The translations under genes were made by a program, and so were the position numbers. Shown in pieces: positions 1 through 8,823 of a DNA stretch of 64,000 bases (the stretch's first letter is position 1; every line of letters begins with the position of its first letter). Origin of the DNA: a virus; IMG/VR virus record IMGVR_UViG_3300027749_000089, positions 1 to 64,000 of that record; one strand, given 5' to 3'. The notes beneath the pieces were generated by a model. That model was not told where the DNA came from. It did no database searches and worked only from the letters and a program-made list of their open reading frames with translations.

Positions 1-1736
1 TATTCAATAATGCTAGACAAGTTATGGGCCATAATATTATTGGATATGACTTAGCTGTATTAAAGAAGCTATTCAACTATGAATTACCTAAGAGCGTAAA
101 AGCTGTAGATACACTTATTCTTTCACAAGTATTAGACTATAGGAGGTTCGGTAATGATGGGCATGGTTTAAAACGTTGGGGTGAATATTTAGAGTTTCCT
201 AAACAAGAGTTTGAAGACTGGTCTGGATATTCTGAACAAATGGGTGAATACTGTAATAACGACGTTTCATTAAATGTCAAGGTATTAGAGATATTAAAGC
301 AGGAATTGATTGAAGTATCTGAGAAGAGTCCTAAAGTCAAAGAGTATATTAAAGTAGAACATGCAGTAAGTAAGTGGTGTGCCGAAGCTAACTTAGGTGG
401 ATGGCCATTTGATTTAGATAAAGCACATATACTTTATGACAGATTACAAGTTGAAATGGATAAGACGTATACTGCACTAAATTCAAAACTTGGCTTAAAG
501 ATAGTAGCTGTAGATAAGAAGCTTGGTATCGTAGAAGTAAAGAAACCTAAATATAGAAAGGATGGATGCTATGATGCGCATACTGCTCGGTGGTTTGATG
601 TGGATCCTTGGAGTGGGTTCGATCCTGATGATCGCATTGTCGATGGTGAGTATTGCCGTATTCAAGTCGAACCTCTTAGTCTGGACTCGGTAACAGATGT
701 AAAGATATTTCTATATAGACATGGTTGGGTTCCTAATGATTGGAATTATAAAGCTGATCCTATTACAGGAAGAAAAGCGAAAACTACACCTAAGATTACA
801 GAAGATAGTTTAGAATTCTTAGGTGGTGATGGTAAGCTCTATAAAGATTTCTTAACTGCAAAGGCTAGGCAAGGCATTTTAACAACATGGTTAAAGAACG
901 TAGATGATCAAGGCAATCTGCACGGTGATTGTATGACAATTGGTACACCAAGTATGCGTGCTAGACACTCTATTATTGTTAACGTACCGTCAGGAGATTC
1001 ACCATGGGGTAGAGAAATGCGGGAATTGTTCTCATGTAAGCCTGGCTGGAAGCTTGTAGGCTGTGATTCATCAGGTAATCAAGCTAGAGGCTTAGCACAT
1101 TATTTGAATGATGCTACATTTATTGATACATTACTTAATGGTGATATTCATCAATTTAATGCTGATATTCTTACTGAGATCTTAAAGAAAGATTTAAAGA
1201 TGAATTATGTAGTACCAAGAGCGAATGCTAAGAGAATTCTATACGCATTCTTATTCGGAGCCAGTGGTGGAAAGCTTTGGTCATATATCTTTGGCTCACA
1301 TGATGATGTTAAAGGTAAGAAATTGAAATCAGGCTTTATTAAAGCTGTTCCAGGATTTAAAGACTTAAGTGAAAAGTTGGAGAAAATATATGGAAACACA
1401 AAGAAAAAGGGAGATGGTTATATCCCTAGCTTGGCTGGTACTCGTGTGTATGTTGACAGCTTCCATAAGCTTCTTGTCTATCTACTGCAATCAGCAGAGA
1501 AAATTACTTGCGGAGCAGCATGTATGCTTGCAATGGAGCGACTCGAATCTGCAGGAATTCCGTACCAACCCTTGATTATGATGCATGATGAGATTGATTT
1601 TATGGTACCTGAAGAGTTTGCTGAACAAGCAGCTGAGATAGGTAAACAAGCGTTTGCAGACGGCCCTAAACTATTTGGTGTGGAGATTATGGATGGAAGC
1701 GGAAAGATCGGTAACGATTGGTACGAGATTCACTAG
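1..1736 (+). CDS. Family A DNA polymerase, T7 gp5-like (5' end outside window)
   Basis: Replicative DNA polymerase with a DnaQ-like 3'-5' proofreading domain. The frame is open to base 1, so the gene starts upstream; the first ATG in view (24) already lies inside the exonuclease domain and the Exo I motif is not visible. Counting from that ATG, Exo II is GHNIIGYD at 2-9 and Exo III is Y76-x3-D80. Polymerase motif A is GCDSSGN with D348. Motif B is R399-x3-K403-x3-Y407, with Tyr at the nucleotide-discriminating position as in T7. Motif C is H521-D522-E523. The order and spacing match T7 gp5. It is followed by exonuclease, primase-helicase and nucleotide-pool genes, so it heads or continues the replication operon. 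Identification is secure; only the N-terminus is unseen. Confidence 0.96.
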   Translation, partial: FNNARQVMGHNIIGYDLAVLKKLFNYELPKSVKAVDTLILSQVLDYRRFGNDGHGLKRWGEYLEFPKQEFEDWSGYSEQMGEYCNNDVSLNVKVLEILKQELIEVSEKSPKVKEYIKVEHAVSKWCAEANLGGWPFDLDKAHILYDRLQVEMDKTYTALNSKLGLKIVAVDKKLGIVEVKKPKYRKDGCYDAHTARWFDVDPWSGFDPDDRIVDGEYCRIQVEPLSLDSVTDVKIFLYRHGWVPNDWNYKADPITGRKAKTTPKITEDSLEFLGGDGKLYKDFLTAKARQGILTTWLKNVDDQGNLHGDCMTIGTPSMRARHSIIVNVPSGDSPWGREMRELFSCKPGWKLVGCDSSGNQARGLAHYLNDATFIDTLLNGDIHQFNADILTEILKKDLKMNYVVPRANAKRILYAFLFGASGGKLWSYIFGSHDDVKGKKLKSGFIKAVPGFKDLSEKLEKIYGNTKKKGDGYIPSLAGTRVYVDSFHKLLVYLLQSAEKITCGAACMLAMERLESAGIPYQPLIMMHDEIDFMVPEEFAEQAAEIGKQAFADGPKLFGVEIMDGSGKIGNDWYEIH

Positions 1737-2286
1737 TATTGATAGTGTATTATCAATGCAGGATTTTCTGCGATTAAGACAATATTGTAGAACATCAAAT
1801 TATAAACGAATGCCTAAAGGTAATGGCACATTTGTTTATTATGCTGACATGCCTAGAGATATTAATGATAATATTAACAAAATTATTAATGAAACACTAG
1901 GAAAGAATTTAAAGGATATCATATCATTTGTTCGTTTGAATACTAGCAAACATGACACAGAATTTAGAATACATGCGGATCAAGACATATTTGGTCGAAC
2001 ACCAACTGTAGCCGCGCTCTTTTACTTAGACAGTAGTGATATAACAGGCACAGCTTTCTTCAGTCATCCTGTGTATGGCAACTATGCTAAAGCTAAAGAG
2101 CATTATATATTTGACGAAGATGATGGACAATGGTCAATAGATGAATTCTTTAACGCAAAGGCAAATACATTGTTGATCTATGATGCAAAGCTATATCACG
2201 GTCGACAGCCATGGTTATCTGAAGGCATCAATCAAAGAAACGGCAGAATTGTAATAGTTAAATTTATGAGAGAAAATGATGAATAA
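1693..2286 (+). CDS. 2OG-Fe(II) oxygenase-like protein
   Basis: Putative Fe(II)/2-oxoglutarate-dependent dioxygenase of about 197 residues. The double-stranded beta-helix signature is visible: iron ligands H94-x-D96 in IHADQD, a GTAFFSHP strand, and a distal H169 in LYHGRQ followed by R171, which could bind 2-oxoglutarate. The family hydroxylates proteins, nucleic acids or small molecules; the substrate here cannot be read from sequence. I chose ATG 1693 because a GGAG lies seven bases upstream and because the helix SIDSVLSMQDFL, typical of such N-termini, would be cut by the later ATG at 1756. This start overlaps the polymerase gene by 44 bases. The next gene overlaps its end, so it belongs to the replication operon; a role in nucleotide or DNA modification is possible but not shown. 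Confidence 0.75.
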   Translation: MEAERSVTIGTRFTSIDSVLSMQDFLRLRQYCRTSNYKRMPKGNGTFVYYADMPRDINDNINKIINETLGKNLKDIISFVRLNTSKHDTEFRIHADQDIFGRTPTVAALFYLDSSDITGTAFFSHPVYGNYAKAKEHYIFDEDDGQWSIDEFFNAKANTLLIYDAKLYHGRQPWLSEGINQRNGRIVIVKFMRENDE

Positions 2287-2584
2287 AGAGCAATATTTAC
2301 TTGTATGTTTAATGGAAGAACTATCAGAAGCTGCACAGGAAGCATCTAAATGTTTAAGGTTTACACTTGATCATAAATACGAGCTGTATGAAAAGACTAA
2401 CAAAGAAAAGCTTAAATCAGAACTTTCTGATGTACAAGCTATCTTAATACTTCTTTCATCAGAATGCAATATTCGATTGAATTGTGAAAGAGTACCTGAC
2501 ATTAGAGACAAAATTGATCGCACATTATTAAGAATGAAATTGTCTCAGGAAATGGGAGTTTTAGATGCTGATAGCATTGATTGA
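2276..2584 (+). CDS. MazG-like nucleotide pyrophosphohydrolase
   Basis: Small all-alpha protein of 102 residues with the MazG-type metal-binding pattern: E15-x2-E18 in the first helix (EELSEAAQEASK) and E49-x2-D52 in the third (ELSDVQAILILL). Family members hydrolyse (d)NTPs or related nucleotides to monophosphates plus pyrophosphate and are common in phage nucleotide-metabolism clusters, where they may clean the dNTP pool or lower (p)ppGpp. It starts inside the end of the oxygenase gene (ATG 2276 or 2279) and its end overlaps the exonuclease gene, indicating translational coupling. Length is typical of phage single-domain MazG proteins. Confidence 0.8.
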   Translation: MMNKEQYLLVCLMEELSEAAQEASKCLRFTLDHKYELYEKTNKEKLKSELSDVQAILILLSSECNIRLNCERVPDIRDKIDRTLLRMKLSQEMGVLDADSID

Positions 2585-3356
2585 TGGTGATATACTTGCC
2601 CACAACTGCTGTTACAACCGTACTGATGGTGTCACATATCTTGATGATGAGGGTAACGTAATACCTCAAGTATTCACTAAAGAAGAAGATACAGAGTATC
2701 GTAAAGCAATATGGCATAACTTTGAAAAAATGCTAGAAGTAATCATGGAAGAAACATTTGCAAGTGATTATTGTATGGCTGTTAAGGGTGAAGGCAACTA
2801 TAGAGACGAAATATTTGTAGATTATAAGAAGCATCGTACAGTTGGTCCGCCTAACTTCTTTGTGCCGTTTGTAAGAAAGATGGCAGTAATGCAAGAGATT
2901 GCTGTAGCTGCAGATGGACGCGAAGCTGATGATCTGTTACGTATATGGGCAAATGAATGCAGGTCTCATAATATAGATTATGTTATATGCTCAATAGATA
3001 AGGATCTATTAATGATTCCTGGAAAGCACTATAATATAAAGCATAAAACAATTACAGAAGTCTCAGAGCTTGATGCTAAAAGAAACTTCTACGAACAAGT
3101 ATTAAAAGGTGATGCCACGGATAATATACCTGGCATTTGGAAAATGGGCCCAGTGAAAGCATCAAAAGCTTTAGCACATTGCACAACAGATGAGGAATTC
3201 CAAGAGGCAGTAATTGAACAATATATAAAAGCTAATGGTGATGAATGGCCTGAATATTTATTAGTTAATGCAAAGCTCATCAACATCCAGAATACATATG
3301 ATGATTATTTCTGTTTTGATAACTGGCCATTAGCACAGGAAATTAGAGATGGCTGA
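2565..3356 (+). CDS. 5'-3' exonuclease / flap endonuclease, T7 gp6 type
   Basis: Structure-specific 5' nuclease of 263 residues, acting in primer removal, recombination and host DNA breakdown. Acidic metal ligands are visible: D7-G-D9 at the N-terminus, the D117-G-R-E120-A-D122-D123 helix, and S-I-D145-K-D147. The helix-three-turn-helix DNA-binding motif follows as GDATDNIPG (182-190) with MGPVKA. The ATG at 2565 has GGGAG six bases upstream and overlaps the MazG gene by 20 bases. Its position just before a small nuclease gene and the primase-helicase parallels T7-like replication clusters. Confidence 0.92.
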   Translation: MLIALIDGDILAHNCCYNRTDGVTYLDDEGNVIPQVFTKEEDTEYRKAIWHNFEKMLEVIMEETFASDYCMAVKGEGNYRDEIFVDYKKHRTVGPPNFFVPFVRKMAVMQEIAVAADGREADDLLRIWANECRSHNIDYVICSIDKDLLMIPGKHYNIKHKTITEVSELDAKRNFYEQVLKGDATDNIPGIWKMGPVKASKALAHCTTDEEFQEAVIEQYIKANGDEWPEYLLVNAKLINIQNTYDDYFCFDNWPLAQEIRDG

Positions 3357-3864
3357 ATTTAAAGGTAAAATAAACCACACCGTGTCCAATTCAGATATTA
3401 GTAAATTTGATAATGGACACTGGTGTTTTAATAGACAGATGAACGTAGGAAATAAACAATATGTGGGATTCATCTACATTATATATGATACGGTCTTGGA
3501 TAGATTCTATCTTGGCAAGAAGAATTACAGATCATATGGTAAAGCTACTTATGGACAAGAATCTGATTGGCGTAGATATAAATCTAGCTCTAACAGTTTG
3601 GCGGCTCATTTCGCTAGCAGACCGAAGAAAGAGTTCAAGTTTATTGTCCTTGATGAATACACTACCAAAGGCTCCTTAGCTTGGGCAGAGACATGGTCAT
3701 TATGCCATGTTGAAACCCCAGTAACACTCAAGTGGTATAATAAACAAATCGAGAAAGTATCATGGGATGTCAAAGAAAATGTATCACACGATCACAGAGT
3801 ACGATTAACTATGATTACTAAAATGTCACCAGAATGTTTAATTCAATGGCCAAAAGATGGGTAA
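3349..3864 (+). CDS. GIY-YIG-type endonuclease
   Basis: Protein of 171 residues with a GIY-YIG-like core: G40-F-I-Y43, ten residues, then Y54-L-G56-K-K, followed by SDWRRYKSSS and a helix AWAETWSL whose Glu could be the catalytic acid. Phage proteins of this kind include free-standing homing endonucleases and structure-specific nucleases. Here it sits within the replication operon, overlapping the exonuclease gene before it and the primase-helicase gene after it by eight bases each, which suits a stable housekeeping role (for example branched-DNA resolution) better than a recent homing insertion. Substrate specificity is unknown. Confidence 0.65.
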   Translation: MAEFKGKINHTVSNSDISKFDNGHWCFNRQMNVGNKQYVGFIYIIYDTVLDRFYLGKKNYRSYGKATYGQESDWRRYKSSSNSLAAHFASRPKKEFKFIVLDEYTTKGSLAWAETWSLCHVETPVTLKWYNKQIEKVSWDVKENVSHDHRVRLTMITKMSPECLIQWPKDG

Positions 3865-5473
3865 AATAGTAATTCACAATCAACCATGTCCAAATCCAGA
3901 TTGCGGTTCTTCAGATGCACTTCAGATCTATGAGAACGGCACAGCTACATGCTTTAGCTGTCAAACTTGGTTTCCCGCTAACAAAAATAAGGAGTTCACT
4001 CACGTGGAAAAACCTAAGAAACCTTTTGTACTAGATGTAGAAAAACTAAGAGTTGCTGGCTTTAAAGATAGAAAGATATCTAAGGAAGTAGCGGAATTCT
4101 TTGATGTTAAATCAGCATTTAATGAAGATGGCGAAGTAGATACACACTATTATCCTTACGGCGAAGGTGTTTATAAAGTTAGAAAGTTACCTAAGATGTT
4201 TTCATGTATAGGTAAACCAACAACTTTATTCGGTATGGATAAGTTTGGCACAGGCGGTAAGAGGTTGATTGTAACTGAGGGTGAATTAGATGCAATGGCA
4301 GTAGCACAAGCATCATTAGATAAGTATGGGAAAATTTATCCTGTAGTCTCAATCCCCTCAGCATCTAATGTTAAGACACTCTTAGCGCATAGAGATTGGG
4401 TAAGATCATTTGACACAGTAGTATTATGTCTTGATACTGATGAAGCTGGTGAAAAAGCTAAAGCAGAAGCTATTAAATATATAGGTGCTGATAAAGTAAG
4501 ATTAGCTAAATTACCTGTTAAAGATCCAAGTCAAATGTTACTTGAGAAAGGCGGCCAACAATTATTAATTGCTATTTGGGACGCGTCTAAATACACGCCT
4601 GTAGGTATCTTAGGTAGAGATGAATTATGGGAAGCTTTAAAAGCTTACAATGATATTGAATCTGTACCATATCCCATGTGTTTAGATGCATTAAATACTA
4701 AGACTAAGGGTATGCGTGAAAATGAGATTGTACTATTTACTTCTGGTACAGGCTCAGGTAAGTCAACTATTCTCAGAGAAATTGTGTGGCATATTATAGA
4801 TACCACCCCTGCAATGGTAGGTATTGTATCATTAGAAGAATCACCTGCTGAGACTACACGTAAACTCTCAGGTATTCCGTTGAATATCAATCCTTCATAT
4901 AGAGAGTTAACAGAGGATGAATTAGAATCAGGCTTTAGATCAGTGTTTGGCGATGATAGAATTATGGTATTAGACCATCAAGGTTCTATGGAAGATTCAA
5001 CTCTGTTTGAAAAGCTAGAGTATATGGCATTATCAGGTTGTAAATATCTATTCATCGATCACATTACAATCCTGGTTTCAGAAGGTGTAGATGGGTTAAC
5101 CGGTAATGAAGCCATAGATAAAACTATGAATGATTTACTTAGGTTATGTAAAAGATATCCCGTATGGATTGGCTTAGTATCACATTTGAGAAAGACACCT
5201 ACAGGTAAGACATCATTTGAAGAAGGTCAATTACCATCTTTAGATGATATTAAGGGTTCAGGCTCAATTAAACAGATTTCAAATGATATCATAGCATTTG
5301 CTCGTGATATGTCACATGATGATGATAGAATAAGAAATCATATTAAGATGAGAGTACTGAAAAGCAGATTCACAGGTCTAACAGGAAACGTACCAGGTGT
5401 TGATTATGACTATCCAACAGGTAGGTTATCAGCTTCAATACTATTACACCCAGATGATTTTATGGAGATTTAA
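3857..5473 (+). CDS. Bifunctional primase-helicase, T7 gp4-like
   Basis: Replicative DnaB-family helicase fused to a DnaG-type primase, 538 residues. The N-terminal zinc ribbon has C11, C16, C32 and C35. The TOPRIM domain shows VTEGELDAM with E141 and LDTDEAG with D193 and D195. The C-terminal RecA-like helicase has Walker A SGTGSGKST with K302, Walker B LFIDH with D401, and a later SGSIKQISND segment. It unwinds DNA 5'-3' ahead of the family A polymerase and lays down primers. The ATG overlaps the GIY-YIG gene by eight bases, and the ribonucleotide reductase gene begins immediately after its stop. Domain order and length match T7 gp4. Confidence 0.95.
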   Translation: MGKIVIHNQPCPNPDCGSSDALQIYENGTATCFSCQTWFPANKNKEFTHVEKPKKPFVLDVEKLRVAGFKDRKISKEVAEFFDVKSAFNEDGEVDTHYYPYGEGVYKVRKLPKMFSCIGKPTTLFGMDKFGTGGKRLIVTEGELDAMAVAQASLDKYGKIYPVVSIPSASNVKTLLAHRDWVRSFDTVVLCLDTDEAGEKAKAEAIKYIGADKVRLAKLPVKDPSQMLLEKGGQQLLIAIWDASKYTPVGILGRDELWEALKAYNDIESVPYPMCLDALNTKTKGMRENEIVLFTSGTGSGKSTILREIVWHIIDTTPAMVGIVSLEESPAETTRKLSGIPLNINPSYRELTEDELESGFRSVFGDDRIMVLDHQGSMEDSTLFEKLEYMALSGCKYLFIDHITILVSEGVDGLTGNEAIDKTMNDLLRLCKRYPVWIGLVSHLRKTPTGKTSFEEGQLPSLDDIKGSGSIKQISNDIIAFARDMSHDDDRIRNHIKMRVLKSRFTGLTGNVPGVDYDYPTGRLSASILLHPDDFMEI

Positions 5474-6472
5474 ATGGCACAAATTCTTGAAGAAAGAGAA
5501 TGCTACGGTACAGACTATCCAGCGTTAATTAACTTCGCTGAAGAACAAACGTCCATACTGTGGACAGCAGATGAAATTGAAGTGGAAAAAGATATCCATG
5601 AATTACGAACAAATTGTACAGCAGCAGAATACCACGGGATTGTCAGTGTTCTTTTGCTTTTTGTACACTATGAAGTTAATGTTGGAAATAACTACTGGCG
5701 TGATTATATATGTAAGCATTTTCCACGTCCAGATGTTCAAAGAATGGCTTCAGTATTTGCAATGTTTGAACTGAACATTCATGCACCATTCTATAATAAA
5801 ATTAATGAATTGCTAGGGTTAGATAACCCTGAGTTTTATCTAGCATACTTAGATGACCCCATTCTTAAAGATAGAATGGAATGGTTAGAGAAAGTAGCTA
5901 CACAATCAGAAACAACCTATGATAAGTTAAAATCAGTAGGTGTGTTTAGTATGATTGAAGGCGCTATCCTTTATTCTAGTTTTGCATTCTTAAAGCACTT
6001 TAATAATAATGGCAAAAATAAATTTCAAAATATTAATGCAGGAATTAATTTCTCCGCTATTGACGAGAACATTCATAGTCAAGCTGGTGCTTATTTGTTT
6101 AACACTCTATATCATGAAGCAATAGAAGCTGAGGAATACTTAGCACATGAAAGACTTGCTAATGAACTAGAGATTACTGCATGGATTTTGTTTGAACATG
6201 AGAAACAAATCATTAAAAAGATCTTTGATAAAGGAGATATCCCTGGTATCAACGCATTAATGCTAGAGAATTTTGTACAATCTAGGTTAGATATATGTCT
6301 AGAAAGATTAGGCTATCCAGCTATATTTGAACCTAAGTATAATCCAATTGCTGATTGGTTTTATTTAGATATTGAATCAAGTACATTACATGACACTTTC
6401 ATTGCGCAAGGCAATGATTATCGTAGGGATTGGGCAGAAGCCAAATTTACATGGACACCAAAAAATGTATAG
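5474..6472 (+). CDS. nrdB: Class I ribonucleotide reductase, beta (radical) subunit
   Basis: Small subunit of class I ribonucleotide reductase, 332 residues, which houses the di-metal centre that generates the radical used by the alpha subunit. Probable metal ligands are E67 (HYEVNVGN), E99 and H103 (FELNIHAPFY), E162 (MIEGAIL), and E198 with H201 (DENIHS). Y107 lies four residues after H103, the position of the E. coli radical Tyr122. Two differences from E. coli NrdB stand out: Glu replaces the first Asp ligand, and the E-H pair is separated by three rather than two residues. It starts directly after the primase-helicase stop and overlaps the alpha gene by eight bases. Confidence 0.93.
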   Translation: MAQILEERECYGTDYPALINFAEEQTSILWTADEIEVEKDIHELRTNCTAAEYHGIVSVLLLFVHYEVNVGNNYWRDYICKHFPRPDVQRMASVFAMFELNIHAPFYNKINELLGLDNPEFYLAYLDDPILKDRMEWLEKVATQSETTYDKLKSVGVFSMIEGAILYSSFAFLKHFNNNGKNKFQNINAGINFSAIDENIHSQAGAYLFNTLYHEAIEAEEYLAHERLANELEITAWILFEHEKQIIKKIFDKGDIPGINALMLENFVQSRLDICLERLGYPAIFEPKYNPIADWFYLDIESSTLHDTFIAQGNDYRRDWAEAKFTWTPKNV

Positions 6473-8165
6473 AGAGTTAAGTTTAGAACGTAAACGATTA
6501 CAAGCGGAGGGTAGATTACCACCTTGGATTATCACAAACAGTTGGCAATTATTAAAAGAAAAGTACGTATCAGAGAAGTATCCTGATTTGTTATCAATAT
6601 ACACACGAATAGCTAGACATGCAGCATCCTATACACCTGATCCAGTCACATGGGAAGATAAGTTCTTTGATATCATGTGGAAAGGTTGGTTAATCCCTAG
6701 TACGCCTGTGATGGCAAATATGGGTACAGGTTTCGGATGCCCTGTCAGTTGTTCAGGTGGCTCAATAGAGGATCAAGTATATGACTTTTATGAAAAACAA
6801 AAAGAAGTTGCAGTACTTAGTCAACAAGGTTACGGAACGTCTAACTACCTTGGAAATATCCGTTCTAGAGGTAGCGCTATCAGTGGTGTTGCTGGTAGTG
6901 CTTCTGGTGTATTGCCTGTATTTAAAGGCTTTGTAAAGGTAGCACAAGATATCTCTCAGGGATCACAAAGACGTGGTGCATGGGCAGGTTACTTAGAAAT
7001 TGGCCATGCTGACTTTGATGAGCTTGTGACACACATCACAAAGCACCCTGATGATGCCAATGTAGGTTGGATTATCAATGATGCGTTTATTGAACGCCTT
7101 AACAACGGTGATGCAGATGCTGTCAGACGTTACCAGCGTGCAATGAAGCTTCGACTGCTTGGTAAAGGTTACTTCTTCTTTATCGATAAAGTAAATCGTG
7201 CTAATCCTCCAATGTATGTAGCTAAAGGGTTAGAAGTTAAAGCTTCAAACTTATGTACTGAAATAGCATTATTCAGTGGTAAATATAAAGAAGAAGAATA
7301 TACATTTGCATGTGTATTATCATCTATGAATGCATTATACTATGATGATTGGAGTAAGACAGATGCTGTATTCATTGCTACAGTGTTCTTAGATTGCGTT
7401 AACCAAGATCAAATTGAAATTGGTAAGAAACGTAAAGGTATGGAGCGTATTGTAAGGTTCTCTGAAAAATCTAGAGCATTAGGGTTAGGCATGCTAGGCT
7501 TCCACAGTTACTTACAAGAAAAGATGCTACCATTTGATTCATTTGAAGCTCACAATCTCAGTCAATCAATGTTCTATCACTTGTATGACAGAGCGCGAGA
7601 TGCATCAAGCTGGATGGCTCGTGAATGGGGTGAACCTGAATGGTGTCGTGGTCATGGAATGCGCAATACACATTTAATAGCTATTGCACCTAACTTATCA
7701 TCAGCATTATTTGCAGGGGGTATGTCACAAGGTATTGAACCAATCTACAAGAATGCATTTGTACAAAACACTGCTGGCGGCAAAATGTTTAGATCTTCAC
7801 CTAAGCTTAGAAAAATCATTAAGTCGCACGGTAAAGATGTAACAGCTGCAATGAAGCGTATTGTAGACGATAATGGTTCAGTTCAGAATGAAGACTATTT
7901 AACTGATGAAGAAAAGACTGTGTTTAAAACAGCATTTGAAATTTCACCTGAAGCAATTATTAGACTTGCATCTGCTCGTCAAAGATATATTGATCAGGCT
8001 CAATCTATTAACCTTTTCTTTAGTGCTGATGAAAGTGAAGCTTATATCTCACAGATTCATCAAATGGCATTTGAAGATGAAGGAATTAAGTCACTTTATT
8101 ATATTAGGACTACTAATGGAATTAAATCTAATGCAGCAGGGGAGTGTCTTGCCTGTCATGCTTAG
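6465..8165 (+). CDS. nrdA: Class I ribonucleotide reductase, alpha (catalytic) subunit
   Basis: Large catalytic subunit, 566 residues, converting ribonucleotides to deoxyribonucleotides for phage DNA synthesis. The active site shows N262-L-C264-T-E266, the Asn, thiyl-radical Cys and Glu of the family. C92 or C96 (CPVSC) and C283 (FACVLSS) are candidates for the reducing pair, and the C-terminus ends with the redox shuttle C561-x2-C564. No N-terminal ATP-cone is present and the chain is shorter than the usual 700-800 residues, so allosteric activity control is probably absent. I chose ATG 6465 (MYRELSLERK) rather than an earlier in-frame codon at 6372, because the extra residues overlap the beta gene and do not resemble the family. 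Confidence 0.94.
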   Translation: MYRELSLERKRLQAEGRLPPWIITNSWQLLKEKYVSEKYPDLLSIYTRIARHAASYTPDPVTWEDKFFDIMWKGWLIPSTPVMANMGTGFGCPVSCSGGSIEDQVYDFYEKQKEVAVLSQQGYGTSNYLGNIRSRGSAISGVAGSASGVLPVFKGFVKVAQDISQGSQRRGAWAGYLEIGHADFDELVTHITKHPDDANVGWIINDAFIERLNNGDADAVRRYQRAMKLRLLGKGYFFFIDKVNRANPPMYVAKGLEVKASNLCTEIALFSGKYKEEEYTFACVLSSMNALYYDDWSKTDAVFIATVFLDCVNQDQIEIGKKRKGMERIVRFSEKSRALGLGMLGFHSYLQEKMLPFDSFEAHNLSQSMFYHLYDRARDASSWMAREWGEPEWCRGHGMRNTHLIAIAPNLSSALFAGGMSQGIEPIYKNAFVQNTAGGKMFRSSPKLRKIIKSHGKDVTAAMKRIVDDNGSVQNEDYLTDEEKTVFKTAFEISPEAIIRLASARQRYIDQAQSINLFFSADESEAYISQIHQMAFEDEGIKSLYYIRTTNGIKSNAAGECLACHA

Positions 8166-8307
8166 CCCAAGTCATTTCGTGCTGAGCGGTAGTAGCAGAG
8201 ATCGCAGAAAACAGTTACGGGCGTTGTATCGTAAGTATAAGTATGTTCAAGCATATCAATGGGGAACTACCGGTTATCGTATTAATGAATATTTAGCGTG
8301 GAATTAG
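8158..8307 (+). CDS. Small basic protein, unknown function
   Basis: Predicted 49-residue protein starting at ATG 8158, overlapping the end of the reductase gene by eight bases. The second half is rich in Lys, Arg and Tyr (RRKQLRALYRKYKYVQAY). A GGGGAG lies upstream but about a dozen bases away, so the start is not certain; an in-frame ATG at 8131 exists further inside the reductase gene. It is kept because it fills the space before the next gene with no gap. No function recognised. Confidence 0.45.
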   Translation: MLSPSHFVLSGSSRDRRKQLRALYRKYKYVQAYQWGTTGYRINEYLAWN

Positions 8308-8309
8308 TT

Positions 8310-8714
8310 ATGACAATTGGACCAAGCAGAAAAACAGATTATCCTAGAATTTTTAAAGATACAAAGTGGGATCGTAATTCGCGAAGTGATGATTTCTTTC
8401 TTTGTGACAACATGAATAAATTTGCAAAAGAATTTGATTTGCAAAAACGTATGCCTTTAACTGGACGCCAAGCTAATATATTACATCGAAAATGGAAATA
8501 TTATGCAGATCATTTAGATAGATTTAGATGTAAAGATGGCCGTATTGTTGTAATTACAAGCCCCTACCCAGGCCGTAGACCTGAACTAGAATCACATGGT
8601 CGAACAAGTAATATTCCGGGTCTTGATAGATATATTGATTTGTATTATGAACAAGCTGAAACATATATTATGGTTTTTGATAATGCTGACGTGTTTAGAA
8701 ACTATTTAAAATAA
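8310..8714 (+). CDS. Conserved-looking hypothetical protein
   Basis: Protein of 134 residues from ATG 8310, two bases after the preceding stop; a GTG at 8298 is an alternative start. It is mixed in charge with no signal peptide or membrane segment. A central helix (LTGRQANILHRKWKYYADHL) is followed by a GRIVVITSPYPGRRPELESHG strand-loop and an acidic aromatic C-terminus ending MVFDNADVFRNYLK. I do not recognise a family. It is the last gene of the replication operon: a rho-independent terminator begins eight bases after its stop. Confidence 0.7.
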   Translation: MTIGPSRKTDYPRIFKDTKWDRNSRSDDFFLCDNMNKFAKEFDLQKRMPLTGRQANILHRKWKYYADHLDRFRCKDGRIVVITSPYPGRRPELESHGRTSNIPGLDRYIDLYYEQAETYIMVFDNADVFRNYLK

Positions 8715-8721
8715 TCTTACT

Positions 8722-8743
8722 GGGGAACTTCGGTTCCCCTTTT
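8722..8743 (+). terminator. Rho-independent terminator ending the replication operon
   Basis: Perfect 7-bp stem GGGGAAC/GTTCCCC closed by a TTCG tetraloop (8722-8739), followed by TTTT. It lies just after the stop at 8714 and before the ribosome binding site at about 8748. Confidence 0.9.
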
Positions 8744-8757
8744 AATCGGAGAAAATT

Positions 8758-8823
8758 ATGTATAAACAATTAGCTGAACTGGCGTGGGATATTATTAAAA
8801 TCTTATTGAGGATTAAGAAATGA
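8758..8823 (+). CDS. 21-residue leader-like peptide before DNA ligase
   Basis: Very short gene, MYKQLAELAWDIIKILLRIKK. It has a clear GGAG six bases before its ATG, and its stop overlaps the ligase ATG as ATGA, so its translation would feed ribosomes to the ligase gene. The peptide forms an amphipathic helix ending in basic residues. It may be a translational-coupling leader or a small membrane-associated peptide. Confidence 0.55.
   Translation: MYKQLAELAWDIIKILLRIKK

Noticed and set aside
7906-8157. Frame extending the small gene at 8158 back into the reductase gene
   Set aside because: This part overlaps the conserved reductase C-terminus in another frame and is a Leu/Lys/His-rich nonsense translation; only the part from ATG 8158 is plausible.
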